From the NCBI RefSeq assembly GCF_003946675.1, contig NZ_RHOT01000017.1:1-48173 (forward strand): a DNA stretch of 48,173 nt, in the 5' to 3' direction. Made by a program: the position numbers and the translations under genes. How positions within the stretch are numbered: the first letter of the stretch is position 1; each line of letters begins with the position of its first letter. Below, in pieces: positions 8,898 to 18,910 of the stretch. Origin of the DNA: Lapidilactobacillus gannanensis. GTDB lineage: Bacteria > Bacillota > Bacilli > Lactobacillales > Lactobacillaceae. The notes beneath the pieces were generated by a model. That model saw only the letters and a program-made list of their open reading frames with translations, made no database searches and was not told the origin of the DNA.

Positions 8898-8913
8898 ATT
8901 AAAACGTTTTAAT
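8898..8913. promoter_or_regulatory. perfect 16-bp palindrome, probable LacI-family operator
   Basis: ATTAAAACGTTTTAAT is fully symmetric about a central CG, the usual form of LacI/GalR operators. It lies 22 bases before the GH3 start, just ahead of its ribosome binding site. The likely binder is the LacI-family regulator at 15549. Confidence 0.65.
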
Positions 8914-8935
8914 AAATAACTAAAGGAGAATATGT

Positions 8936-11062
8936 TTGGATAAAAGCAAGCTGAACCAATTACTCGTTCAAATGTCGCTGGAAGAAAAAATTGGGCAGTT
9001 AACTCAGTTTACTCCTCAGTATTTAGGAAGAGAAAACGGCGAATTGACTGGGGTTTTAGGCGATTTTGAGGTCGAACAAGTTTATTTAGATAGTTTAGGA
9101 TCTATTTTAAATGCGGATAGTTTTGAAGATATGGTTGAAATTCAACGGGAACATCTTAAACATGATCGCTTAAAAATCCCCTTGGTTTTCATGAGAGATA
9201 TTATTCATGGGTACCGAACTATTTTTCCAATTCCTTTGGGATTGGGTGCGACGTTTGATCCTGATTTGATTGAGGAAATGGCTCATCAATCCGGATCAGA
9301 AGCTGCTAGTGAGGGTGTACAGGTTACCTTTTCGCCAATGGCGGACTTGTCTCGTGATGCTCGATGGGGACGCGTTATGGAGGGTACTGGTGAGGACTCC
9401 TTTTTAAATGCCAAAATGTCAGCTTCCATGGTCAAGGGCTACCAAGGACAACCTGGAATTTTAGCGCATGATCCATCTAGAATTGCAGCCTGTGTCAAGC
9501 ATTATGCTGGATATGGAGCCGTTTTAGCAGGCCGGGATTATAGTACTGTTGATTTTTCAAGAATAACGCTCTATCAAGACTATCTACCTGCATTTCAATC
9601 TGCGATTGAGGCTGGAGCAAAGTTAGTGATGCCAGCATTCACTTTGTTTGAAGGTGTTCCTGCAACTGCTAGTAAGTATTTACTTAAAGAAGTTTTACGT
9701 GAATATTTGAAATTTGACGGTGCAACAATCTCTGATTGGGGATCTGTTGATAAATTCATTACCATGCATATTGCTGGCAATCAACAGAGAGCATCTGAAC
9801 TGGCTCTTAATGCAGGTCTTGATATGGATATGATGTCCGGGGCTTTTGTTCGTGGGCTAAAACAAGCCGTTGCAGAGGGCGCAGTTGATGTAGCTGACAT
9901 AGACACAGCAGTTTATCGAATGCTGGAATTAAAGAATGATTTGGGCCTGTTCGAGGATCCCTACCGGCAGTTTGGTGAAAATCATGCTACCAATGAAGTT
10001 TTTGGAGAGAAAATACGAGCCAATGCACGCAAAGTAGCAACTAAAAGTATTGTGCTTCTGAAAAATAAAAACGTTTTGCCTTTGGATACTAAAATACGAA
10101 TTGGTGTTACTGGGCCGTTAGGAGATTCTCAAAAAATTCTTGGTGCCTGGAGTTCTCTTGGAAAGCATAGTGATGCAGTTTCACTAGCGACTGGGTTGCA
10201 AAAGCAATTTGATCATGTAGAACTAATTCCACTGCCAACTTCAAGTGATCCTGCAGATTATGCGAATATTGATGTCATTGTAGCTGGTCTTGGTGAACGC
10301 GAGGATGATACCGGTGAATCAGCTTGTAAAACAAATATTGAATTACCAGAGGATCAAGTAGTCCTCCTGAAAAGATTACAACATACAGGAAAAACTATTG
10401 TGGGCGTCATTTTTGCTGGCCGGCCACTAGTTCTGACTAATGTTGTTGGTTTACTAGATGCAATATTATATGCTTGGTTTCCAGGAACTGAAGGTGGTAA
10501 TGCATTGGCTGATTTGATTAGTGGAGTAAGTTTACCACAAGGAAGATTGCCAATGACTTTTCCGAGAGCAAGTGGGCAAGTTCCAATTTACTATAATACG
10601 CCAAGAAATGGCTCACCAGCTAATGATCAAAACCCTTCAAAATTTACGTCTCGATATGTTGATTGTGAAAATGCACCTCTATTTTCTTTTGGCTACGGCT
10701 TGGGTTATGGGGATGTTCATTATGGTACTCCAACAATTGATAATAAAGTGTTAACGGATAATCGTGATATTAAAATTGAAATAGCGCTTAACAACACCTC
10801 AATGTATGGATCAATTGAAACGATTCAATGTTACGCTGGATCGTCAATCACTGAGATTGTTCGCCCAGAGGTCGAGCTGAAACATTGGCAACAAGTTGAA
10901 ATACCCGCTGGTAGTACTAAAAAAATCACTTTTACGATTAGTTCCGACGATTTGGCATATGTTCATAGTGATTTAAACCGAGAGGCCGACAAAGGAGCAT
11001 TTATCGTCAGAATAGGAAGTAGCGCTACTAATTATCAAGAACTTTCATTGGTTTATCGCTAA
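8936..11062 (+). CDS. glycoside hydrolase family 3 (beta-glucosidase/beta-xylosidase type)
   Basis: 708 aa, cytoplasmic (no signal peptide). GH3 N-terminal barrel about residues 1-330 with the nucleophile Asp267 in TISDWGS, preceded by KHYAGYG and the PMADLSRDARWGR substrate-loop region. The GH3 C-terminal domain follows (WFPGTEGGNALADLISG, then GRLPMTFPR), and a fibronectin III-like domain ends the protein. Start is TTG at 8936, five bases after AAAGGAGAA; the ATG at 8932 hits a stop after three codons. First gene of the sugar locus: it would hydrolyse the oligosaccharide brought in by the following ABC importer. The exact linkage is not readable from sequence. Confidence 0.92.
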   Translation: MDKSKLNQLLVQMSLEEKIGQLTQFTPQYLGRENGELTGVLGDFEVEQVYLDSLGSILNADSFEDMVEIQREHLKHDRLKIPLVFMRDIIHGYRTIFPIPLGLGATFDPDLIEEMAHQSGSEAASEGVQVTFSPMADLSRDARWGRVMEGTGEDSFLNAKMSASMVKGYQGQPGILAHDPSRIAACVKHYAGYGAVLAGRDYSTVDFSRITLYQDYLPAFQSAIEAGAKLVMPAFTLFEGVPATASKYLLKEVLREYLKFDGATISDWGSVDKFITMHIAGNQQRASELALNAGLDMDMMSGAFVRGLKQAVAEGAVDVADIDTAVYRMLELKNDLGLFEDPYRQFGENHATNEVFGEKIRANARKVATKSIVLLKNKNVLPLDTKIRIGVTGPLGDSQKILGAWSSLGKHSDAVSLATGLQKQFDHVELIPLPTSSDPADYANIDVIVAGLGEREDDTGESACKTNIELPEDQVVLLKRLQHTGKTIVGVIFAGRPLVLTNVVGLLDAILYAWFPGTEGGNALADLISGVSLPQGRLPMTFPRASGQVPIYYNTPRNGSPANDQNPSKFTSRYVDCENAPLFSFGYGLGYGDVHYGTPTIDNKVLTDNRDIKIEIALNNTSMYGSIETIQCYAGSSITEIVRPEVELKHWQQVEIPAGSTKKITFTISSDDLAYVHSDLNREADKGAFIVRIGSSATNYQELSLVYR

Positions 11063-11103
11063 CTGAAATAAAGGTGTCGAATTTGTATAGAGGAGTGAGT
11101 TAA

Positions 11104-12045
11104 ATGGAAAATTTCCCGTTAGAAGAACAGCCAATGAAAAAAAGCCTTTTTAAAAGATTACACGACCAAATATTCTACCAATCAATGATTTGGCCAGCAG
11201 TAATTTTAATGATCCTATTTAATTTTATACCGATGTATGGCCTGATTATTGCCTTTAAGGATTATACAGTGTTAGACACAATTGGTGGTGCACCGTGGGT
11301 AGGACTTAGCTATTTTAAGGAGTTTTTCAAAGATCCCTTATTTTGGAGCGTGATGAAAAATACTGTTGGGATTGCCTTTTGGAAGTTACTGATTGGTTTT
11401 CCCGGTGCTATTATTCTCGCAATTTTAATCAATGAAGTTGCCAATGCACATTTCAAAAAATTTGTTCAAACGATTTCTTATTTACCGCATTTTCTTTCAT
11501 GGGTAATCTTGGGTGGCATGGTAATTACTTGGTTATCGGATTCAGGGTTCATTAATAGTTTACTGATGGATTTAAATTTAATCAGTAAACCTATTGAATT
11601 TATGGCCGACACTCATAAATACTGGGGAATTGCGGTGCTCTCAGACTTTTGGAAGGAAGTTGGCTGGGGTACAATCTTGTATTTGGCGTCTATGACTGCT
11701 ATTGACCCATCACTGTATGAAGCCGCTAAGATGGACGGCGCAACAAAGTTTCAGCAGGTTATCCATATTACGATTCCAGGTATTCGACAGATGATTTCAT
11801 TGAACCTAATTTTGTCAATTGGCGGATTATTAGGATCGAATCTTGATCAAACCTTAGTATTACAAAACTCACTAAATTATTCATCCAGTGAAGTATTGAA
11901 TTCGTATGTCTATAAAATGGGTATCAAACAGGGAAACTTTTCATATGCAACAGCGGTAGGAATCTTTGTTTCGATTATTTCATTATTATTAGTTCTTTTA
12001 AGTCGTTGGGGTACACGTAAAATTTCCGATAAAAGTGTCTTTTAG
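11104..12045 (+). CDS. ABC sugar importer, permease subunit (LplB type)
   Basis: 313 aa with about six membrane segments. The EAA loop that docks the ATPase is visible (EAAKMDGATKFQQVIHITIPG region), as is the N-terminal segment FNFIPMYGLIIAFKDY typical of LplB/YtcP-type permeases. ATG at 11104 follows AGGAG at eight bases. It lies 41 bases after the GH3 gene and is followed by its partner permease and binding protein. Confidence 0.93.
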   Translation: MENFPLEEQPMKKSLFKRLHDQIFYQSMIWPAVILMILFNFIPMYGLIIAFKDYTVLDTIGGAPWVGLSYFKEFFKDPLFWSVMKNTVGIAFWKLLIGFPGAIILAILINEVANAHFKKFVQTISYLPHFLSWVILGGMVITWLSDSGFINSLLMDLNLISKPIEFMADTHKYWGIAVLSDFWKEVGWGTILYLASMTAIDPSLYEAAKMDGATKFQQVIHITIPGIRQMISLNLILSIGGLLGSNLDQTLVLQNSLNYSSSEVLNSYVYKMGIKQGNFSYATAVGIFVSIISLLLVLLSRWGTRKISDKSVF

Positions 12046-12062
12046 AAAGGGGATGCACCTAA

Positions 12063-12932
12063 GTGAGAAAAACAAAAGAGGAAAAGGTTTTTAATATTAT
12101 CAATTTGGTTTTTATGGTTTTCTTTACGGTTATTATTGCATTCCCATTGATTAACATTGTGGCACTGTCTTTTAATGACCCTATGGATGCTTTAAAAGGT
12201 GGCATTTTTCTTTGGCCCAGGAAATTTACTTTCGAGAGTTATCGAACAGTTTTAGAGAATCATGCAATCTATCTTGCATTTGCAGTATCTATTGGTAAGA
12301 CGATTGTGGGCGTTTTGTTACACACTTTTATTACTGCTATTACGGCATATGCACTAACTCGCGAGGATTTGATAGGTCGTAAATTCTTTGAGGTTATGGG
12401 CATTTTAACAATGTTCGTCAGCGGTGGAATGATTCCAACATTTCTTGTTTATAAATCATATGGTTTGTTAAATAATTTTTGGGTTTATATTTTACCGGTA
12501 TTATTTAGTTTTTATGACGTTATTATTATGATGAATTTCTTCCGCGGTATTCCACGATCATTAGAAGAGTCGGCCGAAATTGATGGTGCAACACCATTTG
12601 TAATTTTTGCTAAAATCATTATTCCATTATCTTTACCGGTTATTGCTACAATCGCGTTATATCATGGTGTTTATCAATGGAACGATTATATGACGGCCAA
12701 TATTTACGTAAACAATGAAAAACTATTTCCGTTACAACAATTATTGTTTAAGATTGTTTCCGAAAACTTATCACCGACAGTAGCCACCGGCACAGCAGTT
12801 GTTCGCGATACGACATCGCAGTCTATGCAGCTTGCCACTATGGTAATCACCACAATTCCTGTCGTTGCCGTATATCCGTTCCTCCAGAAATACTTTGTTA
12901 GTGGTTTGACTTTAGGAGCAGTAAAAGAATAA
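12063..12932 (+). CDS. ABC sugar importer, permease subunit (LplC type)
   Basis: 289 aa, six membrane segments. The EAA loop reads ESAEIDGATPFVIFAKIIIP, and the C-terminus ends YFVSGLTLGAVKE, the common ending of this permease class. GTG start at 12063 after AAGGGG. It should form a heterodimeric channel with the preceding permease. Confidence 0.93.
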   Translation: MRKTKEEKVFNIINLVFMVFFTVIIAFPLINIVALSFNDPMDALKGGIFLWPRKFTFESYRTVLENHAIYLAFAVSIGKTIVGVLLHTFITAITAYALTREDLIGRKFFEVMGILTMFVSGGMIPTFLVYKSYGLLNNFWVYILPVLFSFYDVIIMMNFFRGIPRSLEESAEIDGATPFVIFAKIIIPLSLPVIATIALYHGVYQWNDYMTANIYVNNEKLFPLQQLLFKIVSENLSPTVATGTAVVRDTTSQSMQLATMVITTIPVVAVYPFLQKYFVSGLTLGAVKE

Positions 12933-12962
12933 AAAATAAGCAGTTTAAGGGAGCAGAGACAA

Positions 12963-14597
12963 ATGAAAATGAAGAAGATTTTGGTTGCCAGCATTGCTGC
13001 ATTAATGGGTGTTACAGTATTAACGGCATGTGGCAAGAGTAATGAGTCGGGTTCAGGAGATAATCTGCCTAAAGCGAGATTTAAAGCAGATCCCAAAACA
13101 CCTAGCTGGAAGAAAGATAAAAAGCATCCTGCATCATTGACTTGGTACGTCAATTTTGATTGGTACAAACGTGCGGAATGGGGAAAAGATACGGTTTCTG
13201 CGCAGATAAAAAAGGATATGAATATCGATGTTAAGTTTGTTGTGGGTAACGATGACAAACTAAACACAATGATGGCATCTGGGAAATTACCTGATTTGAT
13301 GACTTTTGATCGTAATTTAGCTGTTGCCAAAGATGCTAAGAAATTTGCGCTACCATTGAACAAATTATCAGATAGATATGATCCATATTTTGAGAAGAGT
13401 GCTGCAAAACCAGGAACGCTAAAATGGTATACGGAATCAGATGGTAATATTTATGGATATCCAAGCTTTTCAACGGATGCGGCTGACTACAAGGCAGGAA
13501 ATGTTGTGGGAGATCAGGCATTTATCGTTCGTAAAGATATTTATGAAAAGATCGGCAAGCCAGATATGACTACACCTGAGGGCTTCTTAGATGCACTTCG
13601 TCAAGCAAAGGAAGTTTCACCAAAAACTGATAATGGGACTGCGGTCGTACAGTTTGCAGCAACGGCCTTAGATATTCAAAATGGCGGTGATGGTGCTTTT
13701 GGGAATACGCTACAAGACTTTTTGAATATTCCAGTCACAAAGAATGGTAAATGGTATGATCGCGATTCTGATCCACAGTATATAGCTTGGTTAAATATAT
13801 TCCGGCAAGCATATAAAGAAGGATTAATGTCTAACGGTCAGTTTGCAGATAATGACAATACGATGAAAGAAAAATTAAGCCAAGGAACATATTTCGCCTA
13901 TCTACACTCAAATGTTAAAGGCTTGAATGAATTTATGGGTGATAATAACACGCGTAATGCCAAAGAAACATATATTGCTGTTGATGGGCCTAAGAACAGC
14001 AAAGGCCAAGATCCAAAATTCGCCGGTGGTTCTATTAGTGGTTGGACGAATACATTTATTACTAAGAATACCAAGGAACCACAAAAAGCAATGGAATTAT
14101 TAACATACCTTGCATCAAAATATGGCACAATGGTCACTACATTTGGTGTTGAAGGCAAGACTTATGAAATGAATAATGGTAAGGCTCAATTTACTGAAGA
14201 TATTGAAAAATTACGAAATACTGATGTTGCTACTTATGATAAGAAACAAGGTATGGGTAGTTATTGGGAAGTTTCTAACGATCCTTATGCAATTTCAAAG
14301 GGTGAAACGCCAGCAAATACGATTTTACAAATGGTTCAATGGTCAAGTGATAAACTAGCACCACGTTTTGAAATTGAAAATATTGATCCAACACCAGGGA
14401 CATCTTTAGCACGTAATTTAACGGCACTTAACACGGATCGGGTTCAAACAATGGTTAAGGTCTTAAAGGCTTCTGATGACAAGGAAGGTCAAAAAATTTG
14501 GAAAGAGTATTTAACCCGTCGCAAGAATAATAACTGGGATAAAATTGTTCAAACGCGTAATGATCAAGTTGCAAAGAACATTAAAAAATTAAAATAA
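12963..14597 (+). CDS. ABC sugar importer, solute-binding lipoprotein (LplA type)
   Basis: 544 aa. Lipoprotein signal peptide with lipobox VLTAC (Cys about residue 23), then a mature type-1 binding protein. The opening TWYVNFDWYKRAEWG and the conserved DLMTFDR and WWxW-poor layout resemble LplA-like proteins for complex saccharides. AAGGGAG precedes ATG at 12963. It captures the sugar outside the membrane and hands it to the two permeases. No ATPase gene is present in the locus, so a shared MsmX-type ATPase encoded elsewhere is inferred. Confidence 0.9.
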   Translation: MKMKKILVASIAALMGVTVLTACGKSNESGSGDNLPKARFKADPKTPSWKKDKKHPASLTWYVNFDWYKRAEWGKDTVSAQIKKDMNIDVKFVVGNDDKLNTMMASGKLPDLMTFDRNLAVAKDAKKFALPLNKLSDRYDPYFEKSAAKPGTLKWYTESDGNIYGYPSFSTDAADYKAGNVVGDQAFIVRKDIYEKIGKPDMTTPEGFLDALRQAKEVSPKTDNGTAVVQFAATALDIQNGGDGAFGNTLQDFLNIPVTKNGKWYDRDSDPQYIAWLNIFRQAYKEGLMSNGQFADNDNTMKEKLSQGTYFAYLHSNVKGLNEFMGDNNTRNAKETYIAVDGPKNSKGQDPKFAGGSISGWTNTFITKNTKEPQKAMELLTYLASKYGTMVTTFGVEGKTYEMNNGKAQFTEDIEKLRNTDVATYDKKQGMGSYWEVSNDPYAISKGETPANTILQMVQWSSDKLAPRFEIENIDPTPGTSLARNLTALNTDRVQTMVKVLKASDDKEGQKIWKEYLTRRKNNNWDKIVQTRNDQVAKNIKKLK

Positions 14598-14618
14598 GAA
14601 TTAAGTAGAGGTATTAGT

Positions 14619-15203
14619 ATGTTGCGAATAGACAGTAAATTTTATAATGGGATGGTCGCAATTTATCGGTTACTAGTTCTAAATGTGCTAGTTATAGTTT
14701 TTAGTTTACCTGTTATAACAATCGGTGCTTCGTTGAGTGCATTCTATACGGTCTTATCTGCTGATCAGGCACGAGGATTTATTCGATTATTTATTGAATC
14801 ATTTAGAGAGTCCTTTGCCAAAACGTTGCTACCATTTGGATTTACCTTGATGTCTATTATTTTTGCAATTTTACTTTATCACTCTACCACGCAACAAAGT
14901 AATTTTTTTAATTTAATGCGGATGATTTTTATCAGCTTCCTAATTTGCTATAACTTGAATGTTTATATTATTCAAAGCTATCTAAAGACGAGATATGTGT
15001 ACCAACTTTTAAGAACTAGTTTCGTTTTTACTGCGCTAACTCTAATGAGAACGATTTTGTATCCGGCATTGATCACAATTGCTGCATGGCTGATGGTCAA
15101 ATATCTTGGAGAGTTTATTATCGTTATTATATTTGCGGCGTTCTTGGCAATCTATTTTCAACTTATTAAGAAGCCCTTAGTAAAATATTTAAGTATATCG
15201 TAA
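14619..15203 (+). CDS. YesL-like DUF624 membrane protein
   Basis: 194 aa with about five membrane segments. The N-terminal sequence NVLVIVFSLPVITIGASLSA and the tail PLVKYLS match the DUF624/YesL family, which is regularly encoded beside LplABC-type importers. Its role is unknown. AGAGG precedes ATG at 14619, 21 bases after the binding protein, so it is the last gene of the operon before a terminator. Confidence 0.85.
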   Translation: MLRIDSKFYNGMVAIYRLLVLNVLVIVFSLPVITIGASLSAFYTVLSADQARGFIRLFIESFRESFAKTLLPFGFTLMSIIFAILLYHSTTQQSNFFNLMRMIFISFLICYNLNVYIIQSYLKTRYVYQLLRTSFVFTALTLMRTILYPALITIAAWLMVKYLGEFIIVIIFAAFLAIYFQLIKKPLVKYLSIS

Positions 15204-15251
15204 TGAATAATTTTTAATACGTATTGAATCTGATAATAATTATGAATGTTG

Positions 15252-15293
15252 AAAGCTCTATATAATTCAACCTTGAATTATATAGAGCTTTTA
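15252..15293 (+). terminator. strong terminator after the importer operon
   Basis: AAAGCTCTATATAATTCAA pairs perfectly with TTGAATTATATAGAGCTTT and ends in a short T run. The rest of 15204-15548 has only a weak possible promoter (TTGACG at 15411) with two direct CGAATGGT repeats, no other feature. Confidence 0.85.
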
Positions 15294-15548
15294 CTAAAGT
15301 TTCGATCATTATTTTAGTGAAAGTATATTTGTGAAAGAGATTATGTAGGAAACTATATTCTGTTGGCGATAATTACTATAAGTTGGTGGTTGGTTTGCCG
15401 AATGGTGGAATTGACGGTTAGCGAATGGTAGTATTAATAGGTGGATGACGGCCTATTGGCTGTCATTTTCTATATTTATTGGTTACTTTCGGATCCAAAA
15501 AATAAGGGTCATGAATAGTAGGATATTATACAGAATGAGTGATGTTTA

Positions 15549-16565
15549 GTGAATAATTTAAATAGAAAAATAACGATTAAAGATGTTGCTAAACGAGCCC
15601 AAGTTTCTATTGCAACTGTCTCAAATACTTTGAATAATGCAGAAATAGTGAAACCTGAAACTCGTGAAAAAGTCGTACGAGCGGCTCAAGAATTAGGTTA
15701 TATACCTAATTTAATGGGAAGGCAACTTCGATCTGGTGAAACTAAGATGTTGGGAATATTTACCGACAGTATTAGTGGACCATACTTTAATACGCTGATT
15801 GGTGCAATTGCTAATGAAGTGGATAGATTAGGCTATGGGATGCATGTAATTGTGACGAATAGCCATAATGCAGTGATGGATTCCGTTTTAGGTGGAATCG
15901 TCGATGGTGCCATTATGTTTGAGCATCGAATTGGGCAAATGGATATTACCCAAATAAAGAATCATGGTCTGCCAACAGTTCTAATTGATCGAGTTGACTC
16001 TGGTAAGAAGATGAGTAGTATTACATTTGATTCGATGAAGATGGGACATGATGCTACCAAGTATTTACTAAACCTTGGTCATAAAAGAATTGGATATGTT
16101 GACGGTTTTAGTAATAATTATGATAGTAATATGCGTAAAGCCGGATTTCGACAGGCTATTAATGAAGCAGGGCTTGATATTAATGATATGCCAATTCTAC
16201 ACGGAATGTATGAAGAAGAAATAGCGTACAATGCCGTTAAAATGTATTTATATCAGACTAAGGGACAATTGGTAACAGCATTTATTGCTAGCAACGATCA
16301 AATGGCGCTAGGCATCATAAAGGCTATCCAATCATCAGGCTATCAGGTGCCAGATGACTTCAGTGTTATTGGTTTTGATGATATCGAGTTAGCTCAATAC
16401 TTCCGTCCTTCTCTGACGACGGTTCGTAATTCAATTGAACGTCAGGGTGTTATGGCTGTTCATGAACTGATAGATATGATTCATGGCGTCGACGGTGGTA
16501 AAAAAGAAATTCTGCCAGGTAAATTAATTATTCGGGAATCAACCTCAATAGCTAAATCAGATTGA
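15549..16565 (+). CDS. LacI/GalR-family transcriptional regulator
   Basis: 338 aa. The N-terminal LacI helix-turn-helix is clear (TIKDVAKRAQVSIATVSNTL, residues about 8-30, with the hinge ETREKVVRAAQELGY). The periplasmic-binding-like sensor domain follows, with GIVDGAIMF and IGFDDIELAQYFRPSLTTV. GTG start at 15549 gives the normal distance to the helix-turn-helix; the ribosome binding site is weak. It likely controls the GH3-importer operon through the CG-centred palindromes near 8.7-8.9 kb. It is followed by a ROK gene after 38 bases. Confidence 0.93.
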   Translation: MNNLNRKITIKDVAKRAQVSIATVSNTLNNAEIVKPETREKVVRAAQELGYIPNLMGRQLRSGETKMLGIFTDSISGPYFNTLIGAIANEVDRLGYGMHVIVTNSHNAVMDSVLGGIVDGAIMFEHRIGQMDITQIKNHGLPTVLIDRVDSGKKMSSITFDSMKMGHDATKYLLNLGHKRIGYVDGFSNNYDSNMRKAGFRQAINEAGLDINDMPILHGMYEEEIAYNAVKMYLYQTKGQLVTAFIASNDQMALGIIKAIQSSGYQVPDDFSVIGFDDIELAQYFRPSLTTVRNSIERQGVMAVHELIDMIHGVDGGKKEILPGKLIIRESTSIAKSD

Positions 16566-16603
16566 AGATGTACTTCGTCAAATAATAATTTGGTGGTAGT
16601 ACT

Positions 16604-17545
16604 TTGAATGAATATGTAAGTTTTGATATTGGTGGCACAACGATTAAATATGCAATGGTAAATGATACGGGGCAGATTTTTGAAAAGTCGTCATTTAGGA
16701 CAGTTGATGATGCTTCCGTCTTAATAAAGCAAATGCTTGAGGTAATTAATCAATTTAAAAAGAGACATCAAATTAGTGGTATAGGTATTTCAGCACCAGG
16801 GATTATTCGAAAGGATGGCTATATGATAACTGGTGGTTCAATTTCCAGTTTAAATAATTATCATCTAGCGAAGGTTCTGAGCGACAAGGCCAAGTTAAAA
16901 GTCACAGTTGACAATGATGCGAATGCTGCGGCAATTGCAGAAAGTTGGCTTGGCGCTGCCCAAAATATTGATAATTATCTTACGATTGTGCTGGGTACCG
17001 GAATAGGCGGTGGAATTGTAATAAATGGTCAAGTATACCGTGGTGCGCATGGTATGGCAGGAGAATTTGGGTGGAATATTATTACTCAGCCTGATTTGAC
17101 TCGTAGTCTTGAAAGCTATTCTCTGAATTGGCGAGCCTCCGTTGTTAATGGCTTAGTCCGCCGGTTCAATGAAAGCCAAAAACAATTTGATGACAGTCAT
17201 GATGATATAAAAGATGCTCGAATTATTTTTGATTTAGCTCTAACCGGTAATTCTGTAGCCAAAAGGGTTGTTTCTGAATTCGTAGAGGATGCAACGCTGT
17301 TGATTATTAACTTATTTGCGAATTTTGATCCAGATAAAATCTTAATTGGTGGTGGCATAAGTTCGAATCCACAATTTATGAATATTTTGCAAGCGTCAGT
17401 GGATGAATTTATTCGTCGCCATGAAAGTCTGAATCGTATCAAAAATGATGCTCTTGGAAGGCTGGAAACTGCGAAGTTGCACAATGATGCGGGGCTTATC
17501 GGGGCTGCGTATCAAATCAAACAACAAGTACTAAGTGATAAATAA
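16604..17545 (+). CDS. ROK-family sugar kinase
   Basis: 313 aa. The ATP phosphate-binding motif FDIGGTTIKYA is at the N-terminus, the catalytic Asp is in VDNDANAAA, LGTGIGGGIVING follows, then HGMAGEFG. The Cys-rich zinc motif of classic ROK glucokinases (CxCGxxGCxE) is absent after MAGEFG. There is no helix-turn-helix, so it is a kinase rather than a ROK repressor. TTG start at 16604 with GGTGG upstream. It would phosphorylate the monosaccharide released by the GH3 enzyme. An IS21 element now separates it from a terminator at 19720. Confidence 0.88.
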   Translation: MNEYVSFDIGGTTIKYAMVNDTGQIFEKSSFRTVDDASVLIKQMLEVINQFKKRHQISGIGISAPGIIRKDGYMITGGSISSLNNYHLAKVLSDKAKLKVTVDNDANAAAIAESWLGAAQNIDNYLTIVLGTGIGGGIVINGQVYRGAHGMAGEFGWNIITQPDLTRSLESYSLNWRASVVNGLVRRFNESQKQFDDSHDDIKDARIIFDLALTGNSVAKRVVSEFVEDATLLIINLFANFDPDKILIGGGISSNPQFMNILQASVDEFIRRHESLNRIKNDALGRLETAKLHNDAGLIGAAYQIKQQVLSDK

Positions 17546-17687
17546 GGGGGTCTTTGTCAAGTCGTATTGGTGAAGATAATATGTGTGCATGGCGGTTATA
17601 AAATGTAGGAAAATGGCGGCGTAAAAATGTCGGTTTTCCTACATTTTTTGATATTATGAATCACATTGACTTTAGGAGGTTTTCAAT

Positions 17688-18907
17688 GTGAGACATGATG
17701 TCCGCGAAGGAGTGAAACAGTACGTGAATAATGATATCAAGCCTAATTTTACGGCTCTTGGAAGACAGTTTGGGTAGATTATCGTACAGCTAAGAGAGCA
17801 TATGAGGAGGCCCAAGGGAGTATGACCCTGCCCTTGATCAAATATAAACGGCCTAGCTTACTGGATGGCTATAGAAGCATTATCGAGGAAAAACTAGAGC
17901 TACATTGTTCTGCCAAGGCCATTTACAAATTCATTCAGAAACGGGGCTTTCAGGGAAAGTACACTATCGTTCGAGAATACTGTGCCAGTATTCGTAAGGA
18001 ACGAACTCATAAAGCAACTATTCGTGTTGAACATACGCCGGGCCTATCGGCCCAAGTCGATTGGAAAGAAGAAATGACTTTATACGACAGGAATGGGCAG
18101 CCGCACCGTTTCAACATTTTTCTTTACGTCTTACCCTTTTCTAAATTGAAATATGTCACTTTGGTCTTTGAACGCAGTCAAGATACGTTGTTTCAATGCT
18201 TAAATGACGCGTTTGAGGCAACTGGTGGTGTTCCTTCCGAAATTTGGTTTGACAACATGAAGCAAGTTGTTGATCATACCAAATCAAGCTTTGGCAAAGC
18301 GATATTTAACGAGCGTTTTCGCCAATTTAGCCACGATGCTGGCTATAATCCAATTGCTTGTCGAGTATTTCGTCCACAGACTAAGGGTGTCGTCGAAGCA
18401 TTAGCAAGAACAATGGAGCGACTTCGCCCGTACAATTATGAGTTTGAAGACGGTGTAGAACTCATTGGTCTGGTCAATGATCTCTGTGAAGATTTAAATT
18501 ATGAGGTTTCGCAAGCCACCAACCAGGTTCCAATGGATAAGTGGCAGAACGAAGAAAAAGAGTACCTACATGAACAGCCAGCCAACCTGTTAAATCCATT
18601 CTTTGAGGAAGATATTACCCGTATCGTCTCTAAAGAATCGATGGTTAACTTTCGTAAATGTAAGTACTCCGTTGATCCACGCTACATTGGTCGCACAGTC
18701 GATATCGAGCTGACCGATAATGAGCAGCGTATCCAAATTTATTATAACGGAGAAATGATCCGTTCGCACAATATAACGACCAATCAATTTAATTACGATA
18801 AGCAAGATCGTGTCCGCATATTGGGGTCCGACCTCTTAAAGGGACAAAGTGAGCAGGATATACAGGCATACATCGCAGAGCATCTTAGCGAATATGACCA
18901 GGTTTAG
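17688..18907 (+). pseudogene. istA: IS21 transposase istA with a one-base frameshift
   Basis: GTG at 17688 after AGGAGG opens MRHDVREGVKQYVNNDIKPN, the N-terminal helix-turn-helix region, which meets a stop at about 17775. The frame lacks one G: TTTGGGTAG should read TTTGGGGTAG to give ALGRQFGVDYRTAKRAYEEA and join the long downstream frame beginning at 17822. That frame holds the DDE catalytic core (AQVDWKEE; IWFDNMKQVV; TKGVVEALARTMER) and the beta-barrel end. In-frame it would be about 407 aa. Could be a real mutation, a sequencing error, or a slippage site at GGGG. Confidence 0.85.
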
Positions 18908-18910
18908 GTG

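Noticed and set aside
12704..13363. 219-codon minus-strand frame opposite the permease and binding protein
   Set aside because: It lies antisense to two clearly recognisable genes and shows no protein family features.
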